A stretch of DNA of 64,000 nucleotides from Kitasatospora viridis (GCF_007829815.1 NZ_VIWT01000001.1:3247501-3311500), one strand, 5' to 3'; positions 1 to 9,452 are shown, counted from the first letter of the stretch. Numbers and translations are program-made. The notes: a model not told the origin generated them from the letters alone.

Positions 1-2
1 TT

Positions 3-24
3 ATATGCATGTCAGCATGCATAT
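3..24. promoter_or_regulatory. Operator-like perfect inverted repeat
   Basis: Two perfect 9-bp arms, ATATGCATG and CATGCATAT, are separated by four bases. The site is AT-rich in a very GC-rich setting and lies about 40 bp upstream of the NmrA-like reductase start. That is the expected place for a dimeric repressor. The regulator would probably be the divergent gene to the left of the window; this is inferred and not visible. Confidence 0.5.
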
Positions 25-63
25 GTCTTAGAGCATTGATTATCCAAACATCGGGGGACACCC

Positions 64-921
64 ATGACCGTTCTCATCACCGGCGCCCGCGGCCAGGTCG
101 GCCGGGCCGTCCTGCGCCGGCTGCACGCCGTCGGCCTGCCCGTCCGCGCCGCCAGCGCCCACCCGGCCGACCTGACCGTGCCGGCCGGCGTCGAGACCGT
201 CGAGCTCGCGCTCGACCGGCCGCAGACCCTGCCGGCCGCGCTCGACGGCGTGCGCCAGGTGTTCCTCTACCCGCAGCCCGAGGGCATCGAGGCCTTCACC
301 GGGGCGGCACGGGCCGCCGGCGTCGAGCACGTCGTCCTGCTCTCCTCCGCCTCGGTGCTCGGCCCCGACGCCGAGACCGACCCGCTCGCCTCGCACAGCC
401 TCCTGGTCGAGCGCGCCCTGCTCGCCGCCGGCCTGCCGAGCACCCTCCTGCGCCCCGACGCCTTCGCCAGCAACGCCCTCGGCTGGTGCCACGCCACGGT
501 GCACCACCAGCCGATCCAACTCGCCTACCCGGACGCGCACATCGCGCCCATCCACCCCGAGGACATCGCCGACGTCGCCGTCGAGGCCCTCACCGGCACC
601 ACCCTGCGCGGGCGCGCACTCGCCCTCACCGGCGGCCAGTCCCTCACCTTCCGCGAGCAGATCGCCGTCCTCGCCGAGGTGCTCGGCCGCGAGATCCCGG
701 TCGAGACGATCACCCGCGCGCAGGCCGAGCAGCAGCTGGGCCGGTTCATGCCCGCCGCGGCGGCCGGCTCCCTGCTCGCCCTGTGGGAGGCCGCCACCGC
801 CGGCCCCGCCCCCATCGCCGACACCACCCGCACCCTGCTCGCCCGCCCGGAGCGCACCTTCCGGCAGTGGGCGACCGAGAACGCCACCGCCTTCGACGCG
901 CACCGAGGAGCGTCCCGATGA
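64..921 (+). CDS. NmrA-like NAD(P)-binding reductase
   Basis: A 285-residue atypical short-chain dehydrogenase of the NmrA/QorB type. The dinucleotide-binding glycine motif TGARGQVG is at residues 6-13, and a conserved LLSSASV strand follows near residue 95. The classical YxxxK catalytic pair is not at its usual place, as in NmrA-like proteins that sense or reduce with NAD(P)H. GGGGGACACCC precedes the ATG. It is a paralogue of the protein at 12279-13094, sharing the RAQA...FMP block and a C-terminal RTF-x-x-W block. The substrate is unknown. An operator-like palindrome lies just upstream. Confidence 0.88.
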   Translation: MTVLITGARGQVGRAVLRRLHAVGLPVRAASAHPADLTVPAGVETVELALDRPQTLPAALDGVRQVFLYPQPEGIEAFTGAARAAGVEHVVLLSSASVLGPDAETDPLASHSLLVERALLAAGLPSTLLRPDAFASNALGWCHATVHHQPIQLAYPDAHIAPIHPEDIADVAVEALTGTTLRGRALALTGGQSLTFREQIAVLAEVLGREIPVETITRAQAEQQLGRFMPAAAAGSLLALWEAATAGPAPIADTTRTLLARPERTFRQWATENATAFDAHRGASR

Positions 922-1088
922 CACCGATCGGGTCCTCAACGTGGTCCGCGGCAACCCCGGCGCCCGCGGCAACCCCGGCGCCACCGACGCCGACGCCCGC
1001 ACCGCCGTCACCGTCCTCGAACGCATGACCCGCAACCTCGAACCCCGCTGACCGGCCGTCACCCGAGCGGGCGCCCGACCCGCCTGCG

Positions 1089-2303
1089 TTACGCGCCGCC
1101 CGAGCGCAGTGTCAGCAGGGTGATCTCGCTCGGCGCGAAGACCCGGAAGGGCGGCCCCCAGAAACCGGTACCCCGGCTGGTGTAGAGCTGGGTCCGCTCC
1201 CCGTGCCGGCTCAGGCCGTGCACCACCGGCTGGTCGATCCGGACCAGGAAGTTGAACGGCCAGATCTGGCCGCCGTGGGTGTGCCCCGAGATCTGCAGGT
1301 CGATGCCGGCGGCCGCCGCCTGCGGAACGTACTTGGGCTGGTGGGCGACGAGCAGCACCGGCCGGTCCGGGTCCGCCCCCGCCAGCGCGCCGAGCAGGTC
1401 CGTGCGGTGCCCGGCCAGACCGGAGGACTCCGCGGTCACGTCGTCCACACCCGCCAGCACCAGGGCGTCCCCGCCGCGCTCCACCACGACGTGGCGGTTG
1501 TGCAGCGGCTCCCAGCCCAGGTCCGCCATGCGGTCCAACCAGCCCTGCGCCTCCCCGCCGTACTCGTGGTTCCCCGTGACGTACACCTTGGCCAGCCGCG
1601 ACCGGATCGTCCCGAGCGGCGCGGACTGCTCCCGGCGCTGGGCCGGGGTGCCGTCGGCGATGTCCCCGGCGTGCACCACCACGTCCGCGTCCAGCGCGTT
1701 CACCGCCTCGGCGACCCGCGCCGACCAGCCCGCCCGGTCGATCGGCCCGTAGTGGGTGTCGGCCAGCACCACGACCCGGGTCCCGTCCAACCCACCGCCG
1801 AGCCGGGGCAGGTGGACGTCCAACCGCCGCACCCGGGGCACCCGCATCGCCTCGTAGTGCCCCCACCCCAGCAGCCCGGCGGCCACCGCGGCCACGGCCA
1901 CCGCCACCACCCTGGCCCGATCGGCACCGCCGACCCCGAACCCGCCGAGCACCAGGTCCACCGCGCCGCCCAACACCGACCAGGTGAACAGCACCCACAT
2001 GACCCCGAGACTGGTGTCCGCGACCCGCGCGGCCCGGTCGTCCCCCAGCCGGTGGCCCCGGACCATCAGGAACGGGAAGCACACCAGCCAACCGGCGAAC
2101 ACCACCGTCCCGCCCAGGAACACCGGGAACGGCCAGCCGGCACCCGCGCCGAACAACGTCCACCAAGGCGGCAGACACAGCACCACGAGCACCAGGACAA
2201 CCACGGCCAACCGCCGCACCATCCGCCGCGGACGCCTGCCTCCACCCGCCCCTTCGGCCACGGCCGTGTCCGCCGCCGACCCGACGGATTCGCCACTCGT
2301 CAC
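1089..2303 (-). CDS. Membrane-anchored metallophosphoesterase
   Basis: Several N-terminal hydrophobic segments precede a calcineurin-like phosphoesterase domain in the C-terminal 230 residues. Metal ligands are visible: LADTHYG, HAGDIADG, VTGNHEYGG, and the paired VAHQPKY and SGHTHGGQ histidines. This is the YkuE-like arrangement of an active site facing away from a membrane anchor. The GTG at 2303 has GAGGGG in front; ATGs at 2336 and 2333 are alternatives, so the N-terminus is uncertain. A second protein of the same family is at 55285-56229. The phospho-substrate is unknown. Confidence 0.85.
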   Translation of the reverse strand: MTSGESVGSAADTAVAEGAGGGRRPRRMVRRLAVVVLVLVVLCLPPWWTLFGAGAGWPFPVFLGGTVVFAGWLVCFPFLMVRGHRLGDDRAARVADTSLGVMWVLFTWSVLGGAVDLVLGGFGVGGADRARVVAVAVAAVAAGLLGWGHYEAMRVPRVRRLDVHLPRLGGGLDGTRVVVLADTHYGPIDRAGWSARVAEAVNALDADVVVHAGDIADGTPAQRREQSAPLGTIRSRLAKVYVTGNHEYGGEAQGWLDRMADLGWEPLHNRHVVVERGGDALVLAGVDDVTAESSGLAGHRTDLLGALAGADPDRPVLLVAHQPKYVPQAAAAGIDLQISGHTHGGQIWPFNFLVRIDQPVVHGLSRHGERTQLYTSRGTGFWGPPFRVFAPSEITLLTLRSGGA

Positions 2304-2471
2304 TGCGCCACCCCTCACGTCTGCTGCCCCCATCATCCCGCCCCACCCCACGCCAGCCGACGACGGGGCGGAACCACAGCCCGCGCGACCCCCTTCGCCG
2401 AGGTCTTCGAACACGAGGGCCGGCACCACCTCCACACCTGCCGTCGCCGCTGCGGGTGCTTGCCTGACGCC

Positions 2472-3044
2472 TCACCAGGCAGCCGCCTCGGCTCGGACTC
2501 GGGGCAACGCCCACGGCTCCAGTACGCCTGTGACGAAGTCGGCAAGGAACTGGACCGCCCCACCGGTGTAGTGCCACCAGACCGAGCTTCGCGAGGCGAC
2601 AGTCACCGTCCACTCCTGCGGGTCAGCCGGATTGGTGCTCCACAGGAAGAAGTCCCCTTGGGGCGACCCAGCCCAGGGAAGCAGACCGCCTGGGGCGGGG
2701 AACGGGTGGAGCGGGACGGCCAGGTCAGCTTCCGCACACCACTCCGCGATGGTCTCAAGCTCTTCGAGCGTTCCTTCCACCCATCCGGTCTCCCTGCCCG
2801 GCCCTGGAGTACCGACGCCCAGGAAGTCGCCGATGACGAAGGACGGGTAGAGCTCGCAGAGGAGCTTGTAGTCGGCCGGCAGTGCGACGCCCAGCTCGGC
2901 CTCCAGTACAGGCCAGTCGATGGCCTGGCGGGCCGGAAGCCGCAGCGAGGTCATGCCCGGCACTGCGAGCTCCAAGGCCGCGATCGCCTCTGCGGGATCG
3001 GTCAGACGGTGGGCCGGTGTCTGGGTGCCGGCAAAGTAGTCCAT
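2472..3044 (-). CDS. SMI1/KNR4 (SUKH) family protein
   Basis: A 190-residue protein with the SUKH signature: IDWPVLEAELGVALPADY near residues 62-79, then acidic and aromatic stretches such as GDFFLWSTNP and WWHYTGG. In bacteria this fold often serves as immunity protein against polymorphic toxins, and solitary members are common in Streptomyces. No toxin gene adjoins it here, so an immunity role is only family-based. It ends about 170 bp from the start of the metallophosphoesterase gene on the same strand. Confidence 0.8.
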   Translation of the reverse strand: MDYFAGTQTPAHRLTDPAEAIAALELAVPGMTSLRLPARQAIDWPVLEAELGVALPADYKLLCELYPSFVIGDFLGVGTPGPGRETGWVEGTLEELETIAEWCAEADLAVPLHPFPAPGGLLPWAGSPQGDFFLWSTNPADPQEWTVTVASRSSVWWHYTGGAVQFLADFVTGVLEPWALPRVRAEAAAW

Positions 3045-3136
3045 CCGATCAGGGTGCCGAAGCGGACCCCCGTCGATGGCATGACCCCCTGCCTCCGGGC
3101 CTCAGCCCGGAATGATGGGCATCCGGTTCCCGCCCC

Positions 3137-4405
3137 TCAGACCCGCCCGTAGCGGGCCGCCTGGTCGGCGAACTCCCGGGCCATCTCCGCGGACACGGTC
3201 GGACGGGTGTGGTGGATGGCGTCCAGGTAGTCCGAGGTGCCGGGCTCGGTGCGTTCCCCGGTGTCGAGGGTGTGCTCGAAGGCGCTCTGGGCGACCGCCA
3301 TGGCGACCTGCCTGATGTCGGCGGGGGTGAAGCCCTCGCTCGCCGCGGCGAGGACTGCCGTGTCGGCGGCGGTGCCGGTCTTCGCCGTGTAGCCGGCCCA
3401 CAGGGCGTCGCGCGCGCCGAGGTCGGGCGGCCCGACCGGCAGGACGTAGTCGAACCGGCCGTGGCGCAGGAACGCCGGGTCGAGGGCGGCCACCGAGTTG
3501 GTGGCGCAGACGAGCAGCCGGCCGTCGCGCTCGCGGAACCGGACGATCGACTTGAGGAGTTCGTTGGCCACACCGACCCATTCCGGGGCGGCGAGGCTGC
3601 GCGTGCCGGCGACCTCCTCGACCTCGTCGATGAAGAGCAGGACGTTGTCGAGCTGCGCCACCTCCTCGAACCGGCGGCCGAGTCCGGTGGCCAGCCCGTC
3701 CTCCGACGCGAGCCGGGAGGGGAGGAGCTCGACGAACGGCCAGCCGAGCCGACCGGCCACGGCCTTGGCGAACGTGCTCTTGCCCGTGCCCGGTGGCCCG
3801 AACAGCACGACGGCGCGCGGTGGCTCCACCCCGTGGGCGTCCGCCAGCTCGGGATTGGCCAGGGGCAGCACCAGGCGCCGCTCGATGAGCCGCTTCTCGT
3901 CGGCCATGCCGGTGAGCTGCTCCCAGAGGCGGGCCTCCGGCATGATCGCGCCCAACGTGGCCAGGACCGCCGCGCCCTGGGCACTGGCCGCCTCCGACTT
4001 CTCGAAGTACGTGAGCCCCCGGCGCGGGCGGAACCCGGAGTTGACCAGTGCGGTCGCGCCGGTCTCCTCGTCGGGCAGCAGCGCCGCGACGATCCGCGCG
4101 CCGGCGCCCCGCAACCGGTGCTCCAGCGCGGACAGCAGCGCGGTGCCCAGGCCCAGGTTCCGCCAGGCCGGGTGCAGCGCGATGCGCAGCACCCACGCCC
4201 GGTCCCCGTCGACCCGGCCCACCGCCGCACCCACGAGGTGCCCGTCGGCCACCGCGACGACGCTCGGGTCCCGCGCCTGCAACGCGGCGACGACGTCGGA
4301 CAGGCGGAAGACGGCGGCCTGGTCCGTGGTGGCGCTCTCCGCGTCGAGCCGGACCACCGCCTCAAGGTCGTCCGGCGTGAAGTCCCGGACGTGCCACACA
4401 GCCAT
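3137..4405 (-). CDS. GNAT acetyltransferase-AAA ATPase fusion
   Basis: Residues 1-140 form a GNAT domain with the acetyl-CoA loop region WRNLGLGTAL near 81-90. Residues about 180-420 form an AAA module with Walker A GPPGTGKST at 203-211, Walker B VLLFIDEVEE near 255-264, a sensor-1 ATNS and an arginine-finger region LRHGRFD. The AAA part resembles the FtsH/CDC48-type ATPase core. One uninterrupted frame covers both domains, so this is a true fusion. The target is unknown; ATP-driven unfolding or remodelling coupled to lysine acetylation is inference. Confidence 0.85.
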   Translation of the reverse strand: MAVWHVRDFTPDDLEAVVRLDAESATTDQAAVFRLSDVVAALQARDPSVVAVADGHLVGAAVGRVDGDRAWVLRIALHPAWRNLGLGTALLSALEHRLRGAGARIVAALLPDEETGATALVNSGFRPRRGLTYFEKSEAASAQGAAVLATLGAIMPEARLWEQLTGMADEKRLIERRLVLPLANPELADAHGVEPPRAVVLFGPPGTGKSTFAKAVAGRLGWPFVELLPSRLASEDGLATGLGRRFEEVAQLDNVLLFIDEVEEVAGTRSLAAPEWVGVANELLKSIVRFRERDGRLLVCATNSVAALDPAFLRHGRFDYVLPVGPPDLGARDALWAGYTAKTGTAADTAVLAAASEGFTPADIRQVAMAVAQSAFEHTLDTGERTEPGTSDYLDAIHHTRPTVSAEMAREFADQAARYGRV

Positions 4406-4614
4406 ACGCCACTCTCGAACCTCGCGCCCCCTGGGACTTCCATCATCGTCCCGCCTGCGGGGTCCCTGCCCGCCTGAAGCGGAACGACCCGATCCACCCG
4501 GTCCGCATCAGCCGGCGTGCCCCTCCCTCGGATCCCTCGGAGGTATTTCGACTCGTCCCGAGCCGGGTGCGGACGCATATGTCGGCGATATGCCGTACTG
4601 CCTAAGCTCTGGGC

Positions 4615-5346
4615 ATGCGCGTGTTGATCGTGGAGGACGAGCCCTACCTGGCGGAGGCCGTCCGGGACGGTCTCCGGCTGGAAGCGATCGCCGCCGACAT
4701 CGCCGGCGACGGCGACTGCGCCCTGGAGCTGCTCAGCGTCAACTCCTACGACCTCGCGGTCCTCGACCGTGACATCCCCGGCCCCACCGGCGACGAGATC
4801 GCCCGATGGATCGTCGCCTCCGGCAGCGGCATCCCGATCCTCATGCTCACCGCTGCCGACCGGATCGACGACAAGGCGTCCGGGTTCGAGCTCGGCGCCG
4901 ACGACTACCTCACCAAGCCGTTCGAGCTCCGAGAACTCGTCATGCGGCTGCGGGCGTTGGACCGCAGGCGCGCGCACGCCCGGCCCCCGGTCAGCGAGAT
5001 CGCGGACCTGCGGCTGGATCCGTTCCGCCGGCAGGTCTTCCGCGACGGCCGCCACGTCGCGCTCACCCGCAAGCAGTTCGCGGTGCTGGAGGTGCTCGTC
5101 GCCGCCGGAGGCGGTGTCGTCAGCGCCGAAGAACTCCTGGAGCGCGCCTGGGACGCCAACGCCGACCCCTTCACCAACGCCGTCCGCATCACCATCTCCG
5201 GCCTGCGCAAACGACTCGGCGAACCACGGCTCGTCGCCACGGTGCCCGGCGTCGGCTACCGGATCGACACCGGCAGCGACACCGGCAGCGACACCGGCAT
5301 AGGCACCGGCACGGACACCGCCCACCCCGGCAGCACGCGTGCATAG
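4615..5346 (+). CDS. OmpR-family response regulator
   Basis: The receiver domain (about 1-120) has the acidic pair E7-D8, phospho-acceptor D51 in LAVLDRDIPG and the lysine of TKPFELREL. A C-terminal winged helix with an LTRKQFAVLEVL start follows. The last 20 residues are a Thr/Gly/Asp repeat with no known role. The stop codon overlaps the GTG of the sensor kinase gene by 8 bp, so the two are translationally coupled. The ATG follows the short intergenic stretch downstream of the divergent GNAT-AAA gene. Confidence 0.95.
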   Translation: MRVLIVEDEPYLAEAVRDGLRLEAIAADIAGDGDCALELLSVNSYDLAVLDRDIPGPTGDEIARWIVASGSGIPILMLTAADRIDDKASGFELGADDYLTKPFELRELVMRLRALDRRRAHARPPVSEIADLRLDPFRRQVFRDGRHVALTRKQFAVLEVLVAAGGGVVSAEELLERAWDANADPFTNAVRITISGLRKRLGEPRLVATVPGVGYRIDTGSDTGSDTGIGTGTDTAHPGSTRA

Positions 5347-6445
5347 GCGCCCGGGGCTCAGCACCCGCCTGAAACTCGCCATCAGCTACGCCGGGTTCCT
5401 CCTGGTCGCCGGCACCATCCTGCTGGCCGTGGTGTGGGCGTTCCTGCTGCGCTACGTACCCGACAGCCCCCAGGGCCTCCTCGGGGTGGCCCCCAACCGC
5501 CACGTCCTCGTGCGCGTGTTCGCTCCCGCCGCGGCCGGAGCGCTGGCCTTCCTGCTGGTGTTCGGCCTGTTGGGCGGTTGGATCCTCGCCGGCCGGATGC
5601 TCGCACCGCTCACCCGGATCGCGGACGCGGCGCGGGCGGCCGCGAGCGGATCACTGTCCCACCGGGTCCGCATGCCGGGTCCCCGGGACGAATTCCGCGA
5701 ACTCGCCGACGTGTTCGACTTGATGCTCCACCAACTCGAATCCCACGTCGCCGAACAGCAGCGGTTCGCCGCGAACGCCTCCCACGAACTGCGCACGCCG
5801 CTGACGATCTCGAAGACGCTCCTCGACCTCGCCCGCACCGACCCCACCCGGGACCAGGGCGAACTCATCGAACGCCTCCGCACCGTCAACACGCGGGCGA
5901 TCGACCTCACCGAGGCCCTCCTGCTGCTCAGCCGCGCCGACCGCAAGAGCTTCACCCGCGAGCCCGTCGACCTGTCCCTCATCGCCGAAGAGGCCGCCGA
6001 AACGCTGCTCCCCCTCGCCGAGAGGCGCCGGATCACGCTCGACGTCACCGGCGGGAAGGCGCAGACCCTCGGCTCCGCGGCGCTCATCCTGCGGATGGTG
6101 ACGAACCTCGTCCAGAACGCCATCGTCCACAACATCCCCTCCGGCGGCAGCGTGACGGTCCACGTCGAAGCGCAGCCCGGCGCGAGCGTGTTGCGGGTCG
6201 AGAACACCGGCCAACGGGTCATCCCGGCGGAACTCCTACCGACCCTCACCGAACCGTTCCGACGCGGAACGGAACGCGCGCGCACCGACGAACACGTCGG
6301 CGTCGGCCTCGGGTTGGCCATCGTGCACAGCATCGTCCGAGCGCACGACGGGACCATCGATCTCGCGTCCCGCCCGACCGGCGGCCTCATCGTCACGATC
6401 CGACTCCCCGGCACGCCGCACGAATCGTCACCGAGCGGTTCCTAG
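5339..6445 (+). CDS. Sensor histidine kinase
   Basis: Two transmembrane segments (about 13-37 and 60-84) flank a short extracytoplasmic loop of some 20-25 residues. A HAMP linker, HisKA box ASHELRTPLT with phospho-accepting H149, N-box NLVQNAIVHN and G-box GVGLGLAIVHS follow. The small loop suggests signal sensing in or near the membrane, or through a partner. The start is the GTG inside the end of the response regulator gene. The serine hydrolase gene begins 170 bp downstream on the same strand and is a plausible target. Confidence 0.95.
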   Translation: MHRRPGLSTRLKLAISYAGFLLVAGTILLAVVWAFLLRYVPDSPQGLLGVAPNRHVLVRVFAPAAAGALAFLLVFGLLGGWILAGRMLAPLTRIADAARAAASGSLSHRVRMPGPRDEFRELADVFDLMLHQLESHVAEQQRFAANASHELRTPLTISKTLLDLARTDPTRDQGELIERLRTVNTRAIDLTEALLLLSRADRKSFTREPVDLSLIAEEAAETLLPLAERRRITLDVTGGKAQTLGSAALILRMVTNLVQNAIVHNIPSGGSVTVHVEAQPGASVLRVENTGQRVIPAELLPTLTEPFRRGTERARTDEHVGVGLGLAIVHSIVRAHDGTIDLASRPTGGLIVTIRLPGTPHESSPSGS

Positions 6446-6615
6446 GCCTGCGGCGTATCGCGGACGTACGGAAGAACGCATACGCCACCGCAACAGGCTG
6501 CCGTCTTCAGTGGAGGCACGAGGACCACACGGGTGGGGCGATCGGTTGCCGACAGCGGTCGCCGATGGACGCGCACCCGCACCGGTCGATTTGTCGATCA
6601 GGAAGGACCGAGACC

Positions 6616-7869
6616 ATGGACCCGGATTCCGTACGCGCTATCAACCGTCGGCGGCTGCTCGGGTGGGGCGGGTTGGCGGCCGCCGGCGTGGCCGCGGCCG
6701 CCACGTCGGCGGCCGCCCTGCCCGGTCGCGCCGACCCGGCTCCCACCGGCTCCGACAGCCCGGACTCCGACATCCCACCGGCCACCCGTCCCGGCGGAGC
6801 CTACGACCAGTACGTGGCGAAGCTGGCCGCCGAGGGCAAGTTCTCCGGCGTGGTGCTGTTGTCGCACCAGGGTCGGACGGTGCTGTCCCGCAGCTACGGC
6901 ATGGCCGACCGGGAGAAGGGCATCCGCAACCACGAAGGCATCGCGTTCAGCCTCAGCTCGGCGGGCAAGCCGTTCGGCGCGGTGGCCGTCCTGCAACTGG
7001 CGCAGCAGGGCAAGTTGAGCCTGTCGGACACGGTGGGCACCCACCTGAAGGGCTACGCCGAGGACGTCGCCGACCAGGTGACCATCCACCACCTGCTCTC
7101 CGGCACCTCCGGGTTGGAGACCCCGGAGGAGGACGTGCGGCGCGTCTTCCAGAGCCGGCAGGAGGTGCACGACTACTACGAGCAGTGGGTCCGGCAGGCC
7201 AAGCTGGTGGCAGCCCCGGGCACCGGCACCGGCACCGGCCACTCCGGTGCCGACATCGGCATCCCCGCGTTGATCGTGGAGGCCGTGAGCGGCGAGACGT
7301 ACTGGGACTACGTGCAGGAGAACGTCTTCGGGCGCTGCGGCATGACCGGCTCGGCGTTCCGCACCAGGCCGCAGTGGCTCACCGACGAGCACATCGCGCA
7401 CCCGTACATGACGCTGGCCGACGGCAGCCAGGTCGACGCGGTCCGCAACCTGGACAGGAGCAGCCCGTCCCCGGACGTCCTCGGCAAGAACCCGGGCCGC
7501 AGCTTCATCGACGCCCCCGGGGACGGCGGCTTCGCCACCGCGCCGGACCTGGTCCGGTTCACGCGCGCGCTGGGCGACGGCACGCTGCTGGCCCGGCCCT
7601 GGGCCGAGTTGCTCACCGGGGCCAAGATCCCCCACGGCGGTTCCTCGTTCGGGGCCTACGACCTGCCGGTCCACATCCTCGGCGACCAGTGGGTGTTCGG
7701 GCGCGGCGGTGGCAACCCCGGGGTCAGCGCCAACTGGAACATCTACCCGTACACCGGCTGGGTCGGCGTGGTCCTCGGCAACTGTGACGGCCTGCCGCTG
7801 CAAGAGATCACCGAGCAGGAGATGCAGGCCGTCACCGGGGCTTCGTCCGGCGCCGGAGGCGGTGGCTGA
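6616..7869 (+). CDS. Tat-exported serine hydrolase (beta-lactamase fold)
   Basis: The N-terminus has a twin-arginine motif (RRRLLG at 11-16), a hydrophobic Ala/Gly stretch and an AxA-like cleavage region. The beta-lactamase/PBP-like domain has the SxxK nucleophile S115-A-G-K118. The usual YSN motif is replaced by H209-S-G211 after a Gly-Thr run, and the HxG box by GRGGGNPG. Catalysis must therefore differ from class C enzymes or be lost. AGGAAGG lies 9 bp before the ATG. The open frame runs much further upstream, but that part overlaps the kinase gene and is not coding. Confidence 0.85.
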   Translation: MDPDSVRAINRRRLLGWGGLAAAGVAAAATSAAALPGRADPAPTGSDSPDSDIPPATRPGGAYDQYVAKLAAEGKFSGVVLLSHQGRTVLSRSYGMADREKGIRNHEGIAFSLSSAGKPFGAVAVLQLAQQGKLSLSDTVGTHLKGYAEDVADQVTIHHLLSGTSGLETPEEDVRRVFQSRQEVHDYYEQWVRQAKLVAAPGTGTGTGHSGADIGIPALIVEAVSGETYWDYVQENVFGRCGMTGSAFRTRPQWLTDEHIAHPYMTLADGSQVDAVRNLDRSSPSPDVLGKNPGRSFIDAPGDGGFATAPDLVRFTRALGDGTLLARPWAELLTGAKIPHGGSSFGAYDLPVHILGDQWVFGRGGGNPGVSANWNIYPYTGWVGVVLGNCDGLPLQEITEQEMQAVTGASSGAGGGG

Positions 7870-7910
7870 GGCGGTGGCGGGAGCAGTCCGCGGACAGCCC
7901 GTCGGCGGTG

Positions 7911-9452
7911 CTATGCCCCCAGCAGCGCCTGGTAGGCGTGGAGCGGCGCGTCCTCGTCGAGCGGGGTGATCGCGGCGATGTAGCCGTCGGGGCGGATCAT
8001 GATCCGCCCGCCGTTCGGGAGGCCGTAGCGGGCGGCGGTTCGGCCGTCGGGGTCCGCGAAGACCGCGTCGTAGCCGGTCGGGACGGTGTCGGGGGTGGTC
8101 GTGAGCAGCAGCTGTCGGACCGTCACATCGGCCGCCGGCGCCGGTGCGGCGGCCGGGGCGCCGCCCGCCACGGTGAGCAGCACGTGCTCGGACGCTCCGG
8201 CGAGCGCCGCCCGCAGCTCCGGGCCGGCCGCCGGGAGGTGGTCGCCGGCGTGCAGCTCGCCGCGACCCCGGCGCTGGACCACGATCGGGCTCTTCCGGTA
8301 CGCGATCGCGGTCTCCTCGGTGCGGTCGGCCATCGCGTGGCGGACCGGGGCGAGACCGGTGAGCAGGTGCACCCCCTTGTTGCGCAGCTTCTGCGCGATC
8401 GGGTTGACGAGCGTGCCGACCCGGGTGAGCGCGTTCGCGAACCGGATCACCTCGGCGCCGACCGGGTGGCGCTCCGCGTGGTAGCTGTCCAGCAGGGCCG
8501 GGCCGGCCTGGCCGGCGTGGACCAGGGCGAGCTTCCACGCCAGGTTGTGGGCGTCCTGGATCCCGGTGTTCATGCCCTGGGCCCCGGCCGGGCTGTGGAC
8601 GTGCGCCGCATCGCCGGCCAGCAGCACCCGGCCGACCCGGTACTCGGGCACCTGGGCGTGGTGCACCTCGAAGACGGTGAGCCAGCGCGAGTCCCGGATC
8701 CGGATCGGCCGCCCGGCCCGCTCGTCCACCACCTGCTGCAGCCACTCCCGGGTCGCGGTGCGCTCGTCGTCCGGGGCGATGTTCGCGATCAGCCGCAGCC
8801 GGTCGCCCTCCATGGGGAAGACCAGCAGGGGGCCGTCGTGCGGCGCGAAGAAGGTGTACATGCTGTGCGGGTCGAGGTCGTGGTCGGCGTCCACGTCGCC
8901 CATCAGGAACCGCTCGCCCTTGAACTCGCCGGCCAGCGCGCTGCCGACCAGCTTGCGCGCCTGGCTGTGCGCGCCGTCGGCGCCCACCAGCCAGCCGGTG
9001 CTCACGGTCTCCTCGCGCCCGTCGGCGTGCTCCAGCACCAGGCGGACGGCGTGCTCGTCCTGGGTCAGGCCCGTCAGGGTCACCTCGCGCTCGACGGTGA
9101 CACCGTGCTCGGCGAGCGCCTCGGTGAGGATCCGCTCGGTCTCGGTCTGCGCGATGGTCACCGAGAACGGGAACGGGCTGTCCACCAGGTCGAGGGCGAT
9201 CCTGGCCACCACCTCGCCGTCCGCGTGCATCTCCATCGCGGTGGTCCGCACCCCGGCCCCGATCAGCCGGTCCACCAGGCCCAGCCGCTCGAACAGCTCC
9301 AGGCTGCGCGCGTGCACGACGATGGCGCGCGACTGCGTCGTCGGCTCGGCCAGCCGGTCCACGATCCGCACCGGCACCCCCCGCCGGGCCAACTCCAGCG
9401 CAACGGTCAGCCCCACCGGGCCCGCACCTACGACGACGATCGGGTCGCTCAC
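7911..9452 (-). CDS. FAD-dependent aromatic hydroxylase
   Basis: A 513-residue flavoprotein of the PheA/TfdB-like class A monooxygenases. It has the N-terminal Rossmann motif VVVGAGPVGLTVALELARRG, the VGADGAHS motif and the second FAD motif VLLAGDAAHVHSPAGAQGMN. A C-terminal thioredoxin-like domain ends in RPDGYIA. Such enzymes hydroxylate phenols or polyketide aromatic rings using NAD(P)H and oxygen. No polyketide genes are adjacent, so the substrate is unknown. The three-residue AFADPDGRTAARYGLP region is typical of the tailoring-enzyme subgroup. Confidence 0.92.
   Translation of the reverse strand: MSDPIVVVGAGPVGLTVALELARRGVPVRIVDRLAEPTTQSRAIVVHARSLELFERLGLVDRLIGAGVRTTAMEMHADGEVVARIALDLVDSPFPFSVTIAQTETERILTEALAEHGVTVEREVTLTGLTQDEHAVRLVLEHADGREETVSTGWLVGADGAHSQARKLVGSALAGEFKGERFLMGDVDADHDLDPHSMYTFFAPHDGPLLVFPMEGDRLRLIANIAPDDERTATREWLQQVVDERAGRPIRIRDSRWLTVFEVHHAQVPEYRVGRVLLAGDAAHVHSPAGAQGMNTGIQDAHNLAWKLALVHAGQAGPALLDSYHAERHPVGAEVIRFANALTRVGTLVNPIAQKLRNKGVHLLTGLAPVRHAMADRTEETAIAYRKSPIVVQRRGRGELHAGDHLPAAGPELRAALAGASEHVLLTVAGGAPAAAPAPAADVTVRQLLLTTTPDTVPTGYDAVFADPDGRTAARYGLPNGGRIMIRPDGYIAAITPLDEDAPLHAYQALLGA

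Noticed and set aside
923..1051. Short plus-strand frame containing LNVVRGNPGARGNPG and ending in a stop at 1051, reminiscent of an acyl-CoA carboxylase epsilon chain
   Set aside because: No good start codon or ribosome site, an internal duplication, and too little sequence to assign. It may be a remnant.
40..2613. Very long open frame on the minus strand across two genes
   Set aside because: A GC-rich shadow frame: Arg/Gly/Pro-rich, antisense to the NmrA-like gene, with no domain. Long frames at 3049-5382, 1203-3152, 59144-62263 and 36807-39053 were rejected for the same reason.
2472..3044. SUKH protein considered as immunity gene of a toxin system
   Set aside because: No toxin gene, WXG/LXG partner or secretion gene adjoins it.
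5257..5330. GACACCGGCAGC repeats at the end of the response regulator gene
   Set aside because: They stay in frame and encode a Gly/Thr/Asp tail; simple slippage explains them.
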